A DNA stretch of 64,000 nucleotides from Reinekea blandensis MED297 (GCF_000153185.1 NZ_CH724149.1:1089440-1153439), one strand, 5' to 3'; counted from the stretch's first letter, positions 26,169 to 35,038 are shown. The notes: generated by a model from the sequence alone, not told the origin. Made by a program: numbers and translations.

Positions 26169-27515
26169 ATGTCGGATCAAGACACGTTGCAAGATGTCCT
26201 GGACTGGGTTTGTGCACGGGCTGAAGGACAGGAAGAGTTCATCGAAGCTTTTACCGAAGTGGCGCAGGATGTCAGCGCCGACGTAAAAGCTAACGCCAGT
26301 TTTCAATCCCACGCCATCCTCAGACGTCTCAGTGAACCGGATCGGATCATTTCGTTCCGGGTGGTCTGGGAGGACGATGAACATCGGGTACAGGTGAATC
26401 GGGGCTGGCGTGTCCAGCATTGCAATGCGATTGGACCTTACAAGGGCGGGATCCGTTTTCATCCGACGGTAAATGAATCCATTCTTAAGTTTCTGGCGTT
26501 CGAACAGACCTTTAAAAATGCGCTGACCGGCTTACCAATCGGCGGGGGCAAGGGGGGCTCAGACTTCGATCCACGTGGTCGGTCGGATGCGGAAATCATG
26601 CGGTTTTGTCAGGCCTTTATGACCGAACTGCACCGGCACATCGGCGAACGCACGGATGTTCCGGCCGGGGATATCAATGTCGGCAGTCGCGAGATCGGGT
26701 ATCTGTTTGGTCAGTATCGCCGATTGGAAAATCGTTTCGCCGGGACCATGACCGGTAAAGACATTGAGTTCGGTGGTAGCCATGTCCGGGTGGAGGCAAC
26801 CGGGTATGGCCTGGTTTACTTCGTTCAGGAAATGTTGAAAGCACAGGATGAGGATTTAGACGACAAGCGAATCCTCATTTCCGGTGCGGGCAATGTTGCG
26901 ACTCATGCGGCGTTAAAGTCTATTGAGCAGGGTGGGCGAGTTTTAACCTTATCAAGCAGTCAGGGCGTGCTGATCTGCGAGGACGGGTTTACGGCTGAAC
27001 AGATCGAGACGGTGATGGACGCTGACGGCAGTTCGACAGAACGACTGAAATCCTTACTGGATGAGGAAGCTGGCATGCAGTGGAAAGAGGACGCTCAACC
27101 GTGGGACATTGACGCCGATATTGCCTTACCCTGCGCCACCCAGAATGAACTGGATGAGACCGCCGCCCAAACGCTTGTCGACCATGGTATCCAACTGATT
27201 GCAGAAGGTGCCAACATGCCCTGTACGGCTGAAGCGATTGATGTGTTTGAAGCAAACGATATCCCACACGCCCCAGGGAAGGCGTCTAATGCCGGAGGGG
27301 TGGCACTGTCTGGTCTGGAAATGCATCAGAATGCGCAGTTCAGTCAACTGTCATTCAGTCACCTCGATGAAGAACTCAAGCAGGTCATGGCATCGATTCA
27401 TCAGCAATGTCTGCAGTTTGGCCAGCAGGATGACAAGCTGTCCTACCGTCGTGGTGCCAATCGTGCAGCCTTCGAACGCGTCGCGAAAGCGCTGGTTAGT
27501 CAGGGGCTATTTTAA
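26169..27515 (+). CDS. gdhA: NADP-specific glutamate dehydrogenase
   Basis: The 448-residue product forms glutamate from 2-oxoglutarate and ammonia. VNRGWRVQHCNAIGPYKGGIRFHPTV (in outline) and ALTGLPIGGGKGGSDFDPRGRSDAEIMRFCQ (in outline) carry the substrate lysines. DVPAGDINVGSREIGYL and the Rossmann stretch ILISGAGNVATHAALK follow. AEGANMPCTAEA and PGKASNAGGVALSGLEM are also diagnostic. The size and N-terminus fit the hexameric bacterial NADP type. GGGAATCGC lies before the start. The stop is 9 bp from the stop of the convergent TauE gene. Confidence 0.96.
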   Translation: MSDQDTLQDVLDWVCARAEGQEEFIEAFTEVAQDVSADVKANASFQSHAILRRLSEPDRIISFRVVWEDDEHRVQVNRGWRVQHCNAIGPYKGGIRFHPTVNESILKFLAFEQTFKNALTGLPIGGGKGGSDFDPRGRSDAEIMRFCQAFMTELHRHIGERTDVPAGDINVGSREIGYLFGQYRRLENRFAGTMTGKDIEFGGSHVRVEATGYGLVYFVQEMLKAQDEDLDDKRILISGAGNVATHAALKSIEQGGRVLTLSSSQGVLICEDGFTAEQIETVMDADGSSTERLKSLLDEEAGMQWKEDAQPWDIDADIALPCATQNELDETAAQTLVDHGIQLIAEGANMPCTAEAIDVFEANDIPHAPGKASNAGGVALSGLEMHQNAQFSQLSFSHLDEELKQVMASIHQQCLQFGQQDDKLSYRRGANRAAFERVAKALVSQGLF

Positions 27516-27524
27516 CCCTGCGGG

Positions 27525-28238
27525 TCAGGTGATCGCCCCCCAGAGGGCGATCAACGCTGAAATTGAGCACAAGACCAGTAACATGGGTCGGAACCGCTGG
27601 TCGACCCAGCCGCGTGCCCGGACTCCCAAAAAATAACCAATGAGCGCAACCGGTAAAAAAGACAGGCCGGTCAGCCACAACTCCGCGGTCATCAGCCCCA
27701 TCAACTGATAACTGATCAACGACACGATACAACTGTAAGCAAAGTAGACCGACAGATTGGCACGCGTATGGTGACTGGCAGAATGCTGCATGACCAGTGC
27801 CATCGGCGGCCCGCCGATGGACGTCGTGGTGCCCGCTATCCCGGACAGAAACCCTGCAATGGAAAGGTTGGAAACGGTCGCTGGAAAAGGGCGGGCAAAG
27901 GCGGTCACAAAGATCGCAACAAACACCATGGCCGCCACCGCGATCTGAAGAAGCTGGATAGGCAGTTGGGCCAGAATCCAGGCACCGACAACGGTTCCGG
28001 GTAATCGGCTGATCATGGCCGGCGTGATATGACGCCATTGAATGCCGTGCCATTGGTTTGCGGTGTTTCTTATGCTAAGCATAAGCGCGACGATGGTTAA
28101 GATGATCGGAACCCATTCGGGGCGGAACAATACGATGATGGGGGCAGCGATGACGGCCATACCAAAGCCCAGCGCGGTTTGTATCAAACATCCGAACAAC
28201 AGCGCTGCTGCGGCCAGCCACCAATAAAGATCAAACAT
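27525..28238 (-). CDS. TauE/SafE family sulfite exporter-type permease
   Basis: The 237-residue product has about eight membrane spans. FGCLIQTALGFGMAVIAAPI and the repeat-like SGIAGTTTSIGGPPMALVMQ are the two signature half-repeats of the TauE/SafE family, which exports organosulfur anions or other small anions. The substrate cannot be read from sequence. It appears to be a single-gene unit on the minus strand. A palindrome, CCCCGA-A-TCGGGG at 28309-28321, lies upstream in the 250-bp divergent region. Confidence 0.85.
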   Translation of the reverse strand: MFDLYWWLAAAALLFGCLIQTALGFGMAVIAAPIIVLFRPEWVPIILTIVALMLSIRNTANQWHGIQWRHITPAMISRLPGTVVGAWILAQLPIQLLQIAVAAMVFVAIFVTAFARPFPATVSNLSIAGFLSGIAGTTTSIGGPPMALVMQHSASHHTRANLSVYFAYSCIVSLISYQLMGLMTAELWLTGLSFLPVALIGYFLGVRARGWVDQRFRPMLLVLCSISALIALWGAIT

Positions 28239-28490
28239 CCGCGTGGGTCCCGTGGTTTGAAAACGAAGCCGGCAAGATTATCGTTGATTTAGAGTGCATA
28301 CAATCATTCCCCGAATCGGGGTGTAGTTTTCCTTGCGATCACTATTCTTGCTGATCATAAAATCATCAACATTGTCGGTCACTGATCGGCAACGTCATAC
28401 TGATGGCTTTAAAGTACAGGTGTATAAAAAATCTTGCATCTGGGTTTGGAAATCGGTAAAAAAACGCCGGTTCATGATTGGAGTACTGTT

Positions 28491-29393
28491 GTGAAATCTC
28501 TGTTGCAAAGCATTCTCGGCGCCATATCCATGGTGATGTTGGTTGTGCACACACTGTTTATCAGCCTGTTTGTGTTTTCATCCATTATCTGGAAGGTCAT
28601 GTTGCCGCAGCGACTGCGTCACAAGTGGGCAGATCCCTATGTGATTGGCGTGGCCAACGTTTGGCTGGCGGGTATCTTGTGGTGGCTGACAAACGTATTG
28701 CGGATTCGTTTTGATGTCGACAACAACGTCAAATTGTCGATGGAAGAGTGGTATATGGTCGTGTCCAATCACCAGAGCTGGGTCGACATCTTTGCTTTGT
28801 TCTACGTAACCAAAGGCAAAATCCCGCTGTTGAAGTTCTTTATCAAGAAAGAACTGATGAAGGTGCCAGTCGTGGGTCAAGCCTGGTGGGCCATGGACTA
28901 TCCGTTCATGAGCCGGCATTCTCGGGCATATCTGGCAAAGCACCCGGAAAAAGCCGATGACGACCTGAAAGCCACCAAAAAAGCCTGTGAAAAATTCTCT
29001 TATGTGCCAACCAGTATTGTGAACTTTCTGGAAGGGACGCGCTTTACCGAAGTGAAGCAGCAAAAACAGAAAGCCCCTTATGCGCATTTGCTGCGTCCGA
29101 AAGCGGGCGGTATTGCATTTGCCATTCAGGCGTTGGGGGAGCGGTTCTCATCGATGATTGACACCACCATTGTCTATCAGGATCGGGCACCGACGTTTTG
29201 GGATCTTGCCTGTGGTCGCGTGGGTACGGTCACCCTGAGGCTGCGCCATATCGAAATTCCGCAGCAGTTCATCCGCATGGACTATCAGAATAACCGGCAG
29301 GATAAAAAAGACTTCCAGCAATGGCTTCATGAGTTGTGGCTGGAGAAAGACGCGTTGATTACTCAGATGAAGGCAGGGACCTCATCCGTCTGA
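28491..29393 (+). CDS. YihG-like 1-acyl-sn-glycerol-3-phosphate acyltransferase
   Basis: The 300-residue product has a membrane-anchored N-terminus. It carries the acyltransferase motif NHQSWVD (His about residue 94, HX4D), the PLLKFFIKKEL and FMSRHS blocks, and FLEGTR (about 178). The layout matches the YihG/PlsC-like group of inner-membrane lysophosphatidate acyltransferases. The GTG at 28491 has GGAG seven bases upstream and is preferred over the frame opening at 28434; ATG 28530 is another option. Its last 35 bp overlap the end of the convergent rhomboid gene. Confidence 0.87.
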   Translation: MKSLLQSILGAISMVMLVVHTLFISLFVFSSIIWKVMLPQRLRHKWADPYVIGVANVWLAGILWWLTNVLRIRFDVDNNVKLSMEEWYMVVSNHQSWVDIFALFYVTKGKIPLLKFFIKKELMKVPVVGQAWWAMDYPFMSRHSRAYLAKHPEKADDDLKATKKACEKFSYVPTSIVNFLEGTRFTEVKQQKQKAPYAHLLRPKAGGIAFAIQALGERFSSMIDTTIVYQDRAPTFWDLACGRVGTVTLRLRHIEIPQQFIRMDYQNNRQDKKDFQQWLHELWLEKDALITQMKAGTSSV

Positions 29394-29988
29394 GCCGGGC
29401 CCGTATGAGTGGCAGGGCAATCACCCCTGCCACCAAACCACTGGCCAGTCCACCCAGATGGGCGGCATTGTCAACGGGCAGCACGAGTCCCATCCCAAGA
29501 TTGATCACCAGAATCACACCAATGCTTTTCAGCCATTCGTTGCGGACTTCCGGCCGCACCAGATTGCTTAACACCAGGACGATGAACAGACCAAACAGGC
29601 CAAACACTGCGCCTGACGCGCCCGCACTGTAGACCTCTTTATTAAACACATAGCTGGCCATGCTGGCACAGAGGCCCGTGGTCAGAAACACCACGATGAA
29701 TGCCACGTGGCCCAGCAGAGGCTCCAGAAAACGTCCCAGGAACAGTGTCGATACAGAGTTGAAAACCAAGTGCATCAAACCGAAATGTACAAAAATGCTG
29801 GTGCCTAATCGCCACCACTGTCCGGCATCAACCCAGGGAGAAAAGTTGGCACCCAACCAGTAAAGGCTCTGGATCGAATACTGGGTAAACGACAGGTTCA
29901 TGATCGACATGGCTACAAATACCAAGCCGTAAATGAGAACGAGTAACGGGCTGATTTTATATCCGGGAGCTGGCAACAGCAGATTCAT
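29359..29988 (-). CDS. rhomboid family intramembrane serine protease
   Basis: The 209-residue product has six membrane spans. The catalytic dyad is visible: Ser125 in GASGAVFG and His177 in NAAHLGG. The WWRLGTSIFVHFGLMHLVFNSVSTLFLG region (in outline, residues 58-85) is the usual rhomboid L1/TM2 block with HxxxN-type spacing. It cleaves membrane-protein segments within the bilayer; targets are unknown. It is transcribed alone. Its 3' end runs 35 bp into the acyltransferase gene on the other strand. Confidence 0.92.
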   Translation of the reverse strand: MNLLLPAPGYKISPLLVLIYGLVFVAMSIMNLSFTQYSIQSLYWLGANFSPWVDAGQWWRLGTSIFVHFGLMHLVFNSVSTLFLGRFLEPLLGHVAFIVVFLTTGLCASMASYVFNKEVYSAGASGAVFGLFGLFIVLVLSNLVRPEVRNEWLKSIGVILVINLGMGLVLPVDNAAHLGGLASGLVAGVIALPLIRARLRRMRSLPSSE

Positions 29989-30178
29989 GGAGGACGGTTC
30001 CTGAGTTTTTAGTGATAATGGGCCCCCGAAACCAGAGACTCAATGGATCTGGATCAACCTTACCCGCTCATTACGTCCGTTTACGTAACCCAGCACCATC
30101 CAGTTAGTGACAATCAGGGTGGCAATCTGCTATTGTATTTGGTCGAATTTTGATCAGTTGGTGCCAGCTATTACGGTC

Positions 30179-30502
30179 ATGAAACCTGTACGAACCAAAA
30201 AAGACCTTCAGGCCGATCTGGCCCAGCAGGTCGAGTCGTTTTTGTCGCATGGCGGCGAAATTGACGTGGTGGAGCGCGGCACCAGCGGGTTGCCTCACGA
30301 TAAACCCTGGATCAATCCATTCAAATCAGCGGATCATGAAAAATCGCAAAGCCGGACACCTGTCCCTGAAGTTCTGGCGGCCATTGATTCGCGCAAACAG
30401 AAACGTAACAAGCCCGTACCAAAGAAACGCCAGCCTGAGAAAGTGTGGATATACGATGATTTTGGTGAGCCGGTCCGTTGGGTCTGGAAAGACGGGTCAT
30501 AA
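30179..30502 (+). CDS. small conserved hypothetical protein with FLxxGG motif
   Basis: The 107-residue product is charged and soluble. Near the N-terminus is a helix ending QVESFLSHGGEIDVVERGTSG, then a TPVPEVLAAIDSRK helix and a basic tail (KQKRNKPVPKKRQ), ending in an aromatic cluster (VWIYDDFGEPVRWVW). The FLxxGG-x-I segment resembles part of the RNA polymerase-binding protein SutA of Pseudomonas and of other small gammaproteobacterial proteins, but this is recalled, not searched. A transcription-associated role is possible. The frame opens at 30107; ATG 30179 gives the more plausible N-terminus. Confidence 0.6.
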   Translation: MKPVRTKKDLQADLAQQVESFLSHGGEIDVVERGTSGLPHDKPWINPFKSADHEKSQSRTPVPEVLAAIDSRKQKRNKPVPKKRQPEKVWIYDDFGEPVRWVWKDGS

Positions 30503-30565
30503 AATGTAGCAATGCCGAATCAGTCACAAAATTGGTGGGTAACCCTCTGACCAATGACCCTTTTC

Positions 30566-30593
30566 TTGCAATCGATTATCGCTAACCTATCAT
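30566..30593 (+). promoter_or_regulatory. probable sigma-70 promoter of the Bor-like lipoprotein pair
   Basis: TTGCAA (30566-30571), a 16-bp spacer and TATCAT (30588-30593) form a fair sigma-70 promoter about 65 bp before the first lipoprotein gene. Confidence 0.5.
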
Positions 30594-30658
30594 GCCTTCC
30601 GAGAGTCGTTGTGATTTTGACAACGATGTCGATTAAAACCATCCGTTAAGGAAAACAC

Positions 30659-30976
30659 ATGAAACTGATCTCAAAGAGCAAATCGGCACTGTTGTGCGCC
30701 GGTTTGGGTATCTTTTTGTCCGGTTGTGCGTCGGTGACAATTTCACCGGTCGATGCACCTAAGCTGACCTCCACACCGACCTATGAACAACGTATGGACT
30801 TCTTCTTCTGGGGCTTGACTCCAGATGTGCAGCAGGTTTCGGTGAATGACGTGTGTGTCGGGACGGGTGTCCGTCAGATGCAGGCTCAAACCAAGCTGGA
30901 AGATGGTATCTTCACAGTCATCACGCTGGGTATTTTCTCACCCAGAAGCGTTAAAGTCTGGTGTGAGGAGGCCTGA
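30659..30976 (+). CDS. Bor-family lipoprotein, first of a tandem pair
   Basis: The 105-residue product has a lipoprotein signal peptide with lipobox LSGC (Cys about residue 23). The mature part has MDFFFWGLTPDVQQVSVNDVC, then KLEDGIFTVITLGIFSPRSVKVWC. The pattern HxFFxxGl, a Cys in the middle, gxxtxiTLGIYtPxxxxVxC is that of the phage lambda Bor / Iss lipoprotein family, linked to serum resistance. The two conserved Cys are present. The next gene begins 1 bp after its stop and encodes a similar protein. Confidence 0.8.
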   Translation: MKLISKSKSALLCAGLGIFLSGCASVTISPVDAPKLTSTPTYEQRMDFFFWGLTPDVQQVSVNDVCVGTGVRQMQAQTKLEDGIFTVITLGIFSPRSVKVWCEEA

Positions 30977-30977
30977 A

Positions 30978-31292
30978 ATGATGAATCTGACTAAAGTTCT
31001 GAGTGCGTTCGCGGTCATGGCCGCGGTGTCGGGTTGTTCCACCATTGAGTTTACCAATGGCGAGGCAATGTCCAGCGAGCAATACAGTGTCTGGCATCAT
31101 AATGTGGCTTATAGCCTCTATGAAGTGTCGCCGCCGGTACAGCCATCCAAGTTCTGTCCGGATGGTTGGTCTAAGGTGACGGTCGAAAAAGACATCGTCA
31201 CAGCCATTGGTGGCAGTGTCGACGAGGCCATTACCTTTGGTGCCGTTGACGTCTGGGATCCATGGGCGGTGTCCGTTACCTGCGCTCGCTAA
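30978..31292 (+). CDS. second Bor-like lipoprotein
   Basis: The 104-residue product starts MMNLTKVLSAFAVMAAVSGCS, a lipoprotein signal with lipobox VSGC. The mature part has SVWHHNVAYSLYEVSPP, KFCPDGWSKVTVEKD, then AITFGAVDVWDPWAVSVTC. The positions of the two Cys and the hydrophobic block before the last one parallel the preceding Bor-like protein, although identity is low. It is probably a diverged paralogue. Start is 30978 or 30981; GAGGAGG lies upstream. A strong terminator follows after 18 bp, so the pair forms a two-gene operon. Confidence 0.7.
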   Translation: MMNLTKVLSAFAVMAAVSGCSTIEFTNGEAMSSEQYSVWHHNVAYSLYEVSPPVQPSKFCPDGWSKVTVEKDIVTAIGGSVDEAITFGAVDVWDPWAVSVTCAR

Positions 31293-31310
31293 AATCCTGT
31301 AATCTGTTTC

Positions 31311-31337
31311 AAAACCCGGCTTTGCCGGGTTTTTTTA
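31311..31337 (+). terminator. rho-independent terminator of the Bor-like pair
   Basis: AAAACCCGGC (31311-31320), loop TTT and GCCGGGTTTTTTT form a strong stem with a T-run. Confidence 0.92.
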
Positions 31338-31737
31338 TTGGTCGAATTTATTGAGCTTTGGTAACAGCCGGACTCAGGGGCTGAGACTGAATAATTCGGG
31401 CGGATATTCAGGCATTGATCTCTGGTCATTCGCTTTTCCGTCATAAATCGGCAAGGAAGTTGACTTTTTCCTGTGATCTTCCGATAAGATAGTGTGCAAT
31501 GCCTTGACAAGAAGTGTGAAATTGCTCACCTTAAAACCTGAGCAAATGGTCGACTTTTGGACGTCGACGACACAATCATAAAAACGCATGGATGACAGGC
31601 TCGATAGGCTGCGTTTCAATCACTCAGTGCAAAGCGCTGTAAACTGAAACTTGCTACCTTCCCAGGTTGCAGATTGATGGATCCGCATTGATCTGTGTTC
31701 TCTGGGAACACGTTTCGATAATGGAGATAACAATACT
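31338..31737. other. 400-bp non-coding region before the nucleotidase gene
   Basis: No gene is supported here. Minus-strand frames at 31374-31619 and 31620-31808 lack family signals. GTTTCA and TGAAAC form a loose inverted repeat (about 31613-31650). The region presumably holds the promoter of the nucleotidase; I cannot fix its position. Confidence 0.5.
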
Positions 31738-33333
31738 ATGAAAAAGTGGAACCTCGCACCCATGGGAATGCTGACTGCTGCTGTTGTGCTGGCAGGTTGT
31801 GCGACCATGGGACCTGGCTATGAGCAAGATAAAGAATACCAACTGACCATTCTGCACACGAATGACCATCATGGTCGTTTCTGGCGCAATGGCGATGGTG
31901 AGTACGGCATGGCTGCCCGTAAGACGCTGATTGACAGCATTCGTGCCGAAGTGATGGCAGAAGGCGGCGATGTCTTACTGTTGTCTGGTGGTGACATCAA
32001 CACGGGTGTTCCAGAGTCAGATCTTCAGGATGCTGAGCCGGACTTCAGAGGCATGACGATGCTGGGCTATGACGCCATGGCTGTGGGTAACCATGAGTTT
32101 GACAACTCTCGTGACGTGTTAATGCAGCAAGCCGAATGGGCCGACTTCCCATTCCTGGCCGCCAACATTTTTGAAAAAGGTTCCAGCAAAACGCTTTTCG
32201 AACCTTATGAAATGTTCGACATTCAGGGTAACCGTGTTGCCGTTGTTGGTTTCACGACCGAAGATACCGTTAAAATCGGTAACCCCGAGTACACCAGCGA
32301 TCTGGATTTCAAAACTCCGGTAGAAGTCGCTGAAGACCTGATTCCAAAGCTGAACAAAAAAGCAGATTTGGTCGTTGCGGTGACGCACATGGGCCACTAT
32401 GCAAACGCTGACCACGGCGGTAATGCACCGGGCGATGTGACGCTGGCGCGTTCAGTTCCAGGCATCGACGTGATTGTCGGTGGTCACAGCCAGAATCCAT
32501 TGTTTGAGCCGGACGAGCAAAACGGCACCTTGATTTTGCAGGCGCATGAATGGGGTAAATACGTTGGTCGTATGGATCTGACACTGAAGAATGGTGAAAT
32601 CGTTGATTACGATTACCGCCTGATTCCAGTCAATCTGAAAGATGAAGTTGAAGACGCGGAAGGCAATGAAGTCATGGTTTTCCAGGACGTCGAAATTGCT
32701 GAAGATCCAGACATGCTGGCGTTCCTGCAGCCTTATCAGGACAAAGGTGCGGAAGCGCTGGATACGGTCATTGGTTCCGCTGATGGCGATTTCATCGGCG
32801 AACGTTCCGTTGTTCGCAGCAACCCGACTAACCTGGGTGTGCTGATTGCCACAGCGCAGATGGAAAAAGCCAAAGCCGATGTAGCTGTCATGAACTCTGG
32901 TGGTATCCGTGCCGATCTGGAAGGCGGTGACATTACCTACAAAGACGTACTGATTGTACAGCCATTTGCCAACATGCTGACCTATGTGGATTTGACTGGC
33001 GCTGAACTGATGGAGTATTTGGAAGTGGCCATCAGCAAAGAAGCCGGCAGTGGCGCATTCGCACAGTTCTCTGGTGTTGAAATCATCTCCACCAACGGTG
33101 AAATCAACTCAGCGGACGTTAATGGTGCACCAATCGACGCTGACAAGACGTATCGTCTGGCGGTGAACGCATTCATGGCCTCCGGCGGTGACGGCTATCC
33201 AAAGATCTCTGATCATCCGAACTTTGTGAACACTGGTTTTGTCGATGCTGACCTGTTGGCTGAATACATTACCAACAACAGCCCATTGAGCATCGAAGAT
33301 TACGATCCGGGTTACATGATTGATCGCATGTAA
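31738..33333 (+). CDS. 5'-nucleotidase / UshA-type metallophosphoesterase lipoprotein
   Basis: The 531-residue product has a lipoprotein signal (VVLAGC, Cys about 21). The N-terminal calcineurin-like domain carries the metal motifs TILHTNDHHGRF, LLSGGDINTG, VGNHEFDNS and VVAVTHMGHY plus GGHSQNPLF. The C-terminal 5'-nucleotidase domain has VAVMNSGGIRADLEGG and FANMLTYVDLTGAEL. The family hydrolyses nucleotides or UDP-sugars in the periplasm for salvage; UshA and NadN are close relatives. Being a lipoprotein rather than a soluble protein suggests membrane attachment. It is a single-gene unit with its own terminator. Confidence 0.92.
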   Translation: MKKWNLAPMGMLTAAVVLAGCATMGPGYEQDKEYQLTILHTNDHHGRFWRNGDGEYGMAARKTLIDSIRAEVMAEGGDVLLLSGGDINTGVPESDLQDAEPDFRGMTMLGYDAMAVGNHEFDNSRDVLMQQAEWADFPFLAANIFEKGSSKTLFEPYEMFDIQGNRVAVVGFTTEDTVKIGNPEYTSDLDFKTPVEVAEDLIPKLNKKADLVVAVTHMGHYANADHGGNAPGDVTLARSVPGIDVIVGGHSQNPLFEPDEQNGTLILQAHEWGKYVGRMDLTLKNGEIVDYDYRLIPVNLKDEVEDAEGNEVMVFQDVEIAEDPDMLAFLQPYQDKGAEALDTVIGSADGDFIGERSVVRSNPTNLGVLIATAQMEKAKADVAVMNSGGIRADLEGGDITYKDVLIVQPFANMLTYVDLTGAELMEYLEVAISKEAGSGAFAQFSGVEIISTNGEINSADVNGAPIDADKTYRLAVNAFMASGGDGYPKISDHPNFVNTGFVDADLLAEYITNNSPLSIEDYDPGYMIDRM

Positions 33334-33352
33334 TTGCTGAGCGTTCCAATTG

Positions 33353-33380
33353 AAAAGCAGCCTTCGGGCTGCTTTTTTTT
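33353..33380 (+). terminator. rho-independent terminator of the nucleotidase gene
   Basis: AAAAGCAGCC (33353-33362), loop TTCG and GGCTGCTTTT followed by more T form a perfect 10-bp stem with a UUCG loop. Confidence 0.94.
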
Positions 33381-33572
33381 GCCTGGGTGTTTGGGACTGT
33401 GACACTGTGTCTACGTCTGTGAACCGTTCAACGCTTGCTTAGCAAAAAGTGACCATTGCATCTGTTATGTTTCGGGTTTTCTGTCTTTACTGTAGAGGCA
33501 GGCGGTTAATGGAGCTTAATAACGCTTTTGTTTAAATCAGCCTATTTTAACGATTCAATTCGGATACGAACC

Positions 33573-34568
33573 ATGAAAGCGGCCATTTATTCTCGCTACG
33601 GAACTGAAGATCAACTGGACGTGCAGGACGTTGCAACTCCCGAACCTAAACCGAATGAAGTGCTTTTAAAAGTCCATGCCGTCTCTATTAATGGCAGTGA
33701 TTGTGAGTTCTTGAGCGGTACACCCGCCTATGCACGTATAAACGGACTATTGAAGCCAAGAAAACACATTCTGGGGTCTGACATTTGCGGTGTCATTGCC
33801 GCGATCGGTTCGCAGGTTACCGATTTTCAGGAGGGAGACGCTGTATTTTGTGACAACTTTGATCGTTTGGGGGGCTTTGCCGAGTATGTCTGCGTTCCAG
33901 CATCCAAGTTAGTGAGAAAACCCTCCGGGCTGACAGATGAACAGGTTGCGGCCATTCCTCAATCAGGCGTGATTGCGATGCAGTCACTGACGACTAAGTC
34001 GCCCGTGTCCGCAGGTCAGTCGGTGCTGATAAACGGCGCAGCGGGTGGTGTGGGCAGCTTCGCGGTACAGATGGCGTTGGTCTCTGGAGCGCATGTTGTT
34101 GCTATTGATCACGGCAAAAAGCTGAACTATCTGCGTCAGCTGGGTGTCGAGGAAGTCTATGATTATCAGGCGTTGGACCGGCAGGTTCTGACAGGCCGGT
34201 TCGATAAGATTGTCGATCTTGTGGGTGGGCAATCGGTGTTGAGCATTCGTCGCATGTTAAAGCCAGACGGTCACAGTTTGGTGGTGGGCGGACCGGTTCG
34301 TTACCTGATCTCGACACTTGTCGTTGGGACCACGTTGTCCATCGGACGACCCCTATCTCAGGGGATTCTGGCGCATCAGCAAAACGAAAACGATATGTTG
34401 GAAGTGGCACGACTGGCCGAAACAGAACAGATTCAGGTGCCGGTTTCTGCCGTTTATGCTCTGGAGGATATTCGACAGGCGTTTAAGGCCTTGCGGACAC
34501 AGGCCATTGGCGGAAAGGTGGTGATTAAACCCGGGGGATCTGTCAAGGCTGAGGAGCGATCGTCATGA
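33573..34568 (+). CDS. MDR-family NAD(P)-dependent alcohol dehydrogenase / quinone reductase
   Basis: The 331-residue product has the GroES-like N-terminal domain (MKAAIYSRYGTEDQLDVQDV, VHAVSINGSDCEFLSG) and a Rossmann domain with INGAAGGVGSFAVQMA (about residue 150). It lacks the structural zinc cysteines, so it belongs to the zinc-independent quinone-oxidoreductase-like branch. The loop containing Gly-Ser-Asp-Ile-Cys-Gly is the usual GxDxxG motif. Substrate is unknown. ATG 33573 is preferred to the frame opening at 33528. Its stop overlaps the next gene by 4 bp. Confidence 0.87.
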   Translation: MKAAIYSRYGTEDQLDVQDVATPEPKPNEVLLKVHAVSINGSDCEFLSGTPAYARINGLLKPRKHILGSDICGVIAAIGSQVTDFQEGDAVFCDNFDRLGGFAEYVCVPASKLVRKPSGLTDEQVAAIPQSGVIAMQSLTTKSPVSAGQSVLINGAAGGVGSFAVQMALVSGAHVVAIDHGKKLNYLRQLGVEEVYDYQALDRQVLTGRFDKIVDLVGGQSVLSIRRMLKPDGHSLVVGGPVRYLISTLVVGTTLSIGRPLSQGILAHQQNENDMLEVARLAETEQIQVPVSAVYALEDIRQAFKALRTQAIGGKVVIKPGGSVKAEERSS

Positions 34569-35038
34569 TTAACGCGCCATTTCTTGTGGGTTGCGCCTTC
34601 GCGTTGTTTGGCGTGTACTTTTTCGGGGTTGGCGTTCGTCACTTTCGTCAGGCTCAACGCAGTCGTCAGTGGCCCGTTTTGGAAGGTCGCATCGAGTCGA
34701 GTTGGTTGTGGGGACGTCGAATGATCGATGGTGAGATGAAGCCGGCGGAGCATCTCGACGTCACCTATAGCTTTGATTACGGAGGACAGTCCTGGCAGAG
34801 TCAGCGGATAGCGTTTTACACGCTGGTCTATCCCGAGACCTGGCAGCTGGCCGAACAGTTCTCTGAAAACGCAGCGGTATCTGTGTCGGTGAACCCGCAT
34901 CAGCCGGAAGAGTCCGTGTTGATTCCCGGTCCGAGACCGGGTCATAAACGGTACAGTGATATCATTCTGGCGGTGATTGCCATGGTAGTTGGTGTTGGCC
35001 TGGCTTGGGCCGGGTGGGTTAGTCTGCTGGGTCACTGA
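34565..35038 (+). CDS. DUF3592 membrane protein
   Basis: The 157-residue product has a hydrophobic helix at each end (about residues 5-22 and 130-152) around a beta-rich domain. WPVLEGRIESS, the HLDVTYSFDYGGQSWQSQRI block and VNPHQPEESVL are the DUF3592 signature (external beta domain with YxY and a VNPxxPxxs motif). Function is unknown. It is translationally coupled to the upstream oxidoreductase (4-bp overlap). Confidence 0.82.
   Translation: MINAPFLVGCAFALFGVYFFGVGVRHFRQAQRSRQWPVLEGRIESSWLWGRRMIDGEMKPAEHLDVTYSFDYGGQSWQSQRIAFYTLVYPETWQLAEQFSENAAVSVSVNPHQPEESVLIPGPRPGHKRYSDIILAVIAMVVGVGLAWAGWVSLLGH

Noticed and set aside
27530-27552. Hairpin GATCGCC / GGGCGATC at the gdhA and TauE gene ends
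   Set aside because: It lies inside the TauE coding end and has no T-run, so a terminator function is not supported.
28309-28321. Palindrome CCCCGA-A-TCGGGG, similar to the CCCC-GAAT-GGGG hairpin at 17654
   Set aside because: The two share only a short GC core and lie before unrelated genes. I consider the likeness accidental.
30659-31292. Prophage remnant suggested by Bor-like lipoproteins
   Set aside because: No integrase, att repeats or other phage genes lie nearby, and the surrounding genes are normal chromosomal ones.
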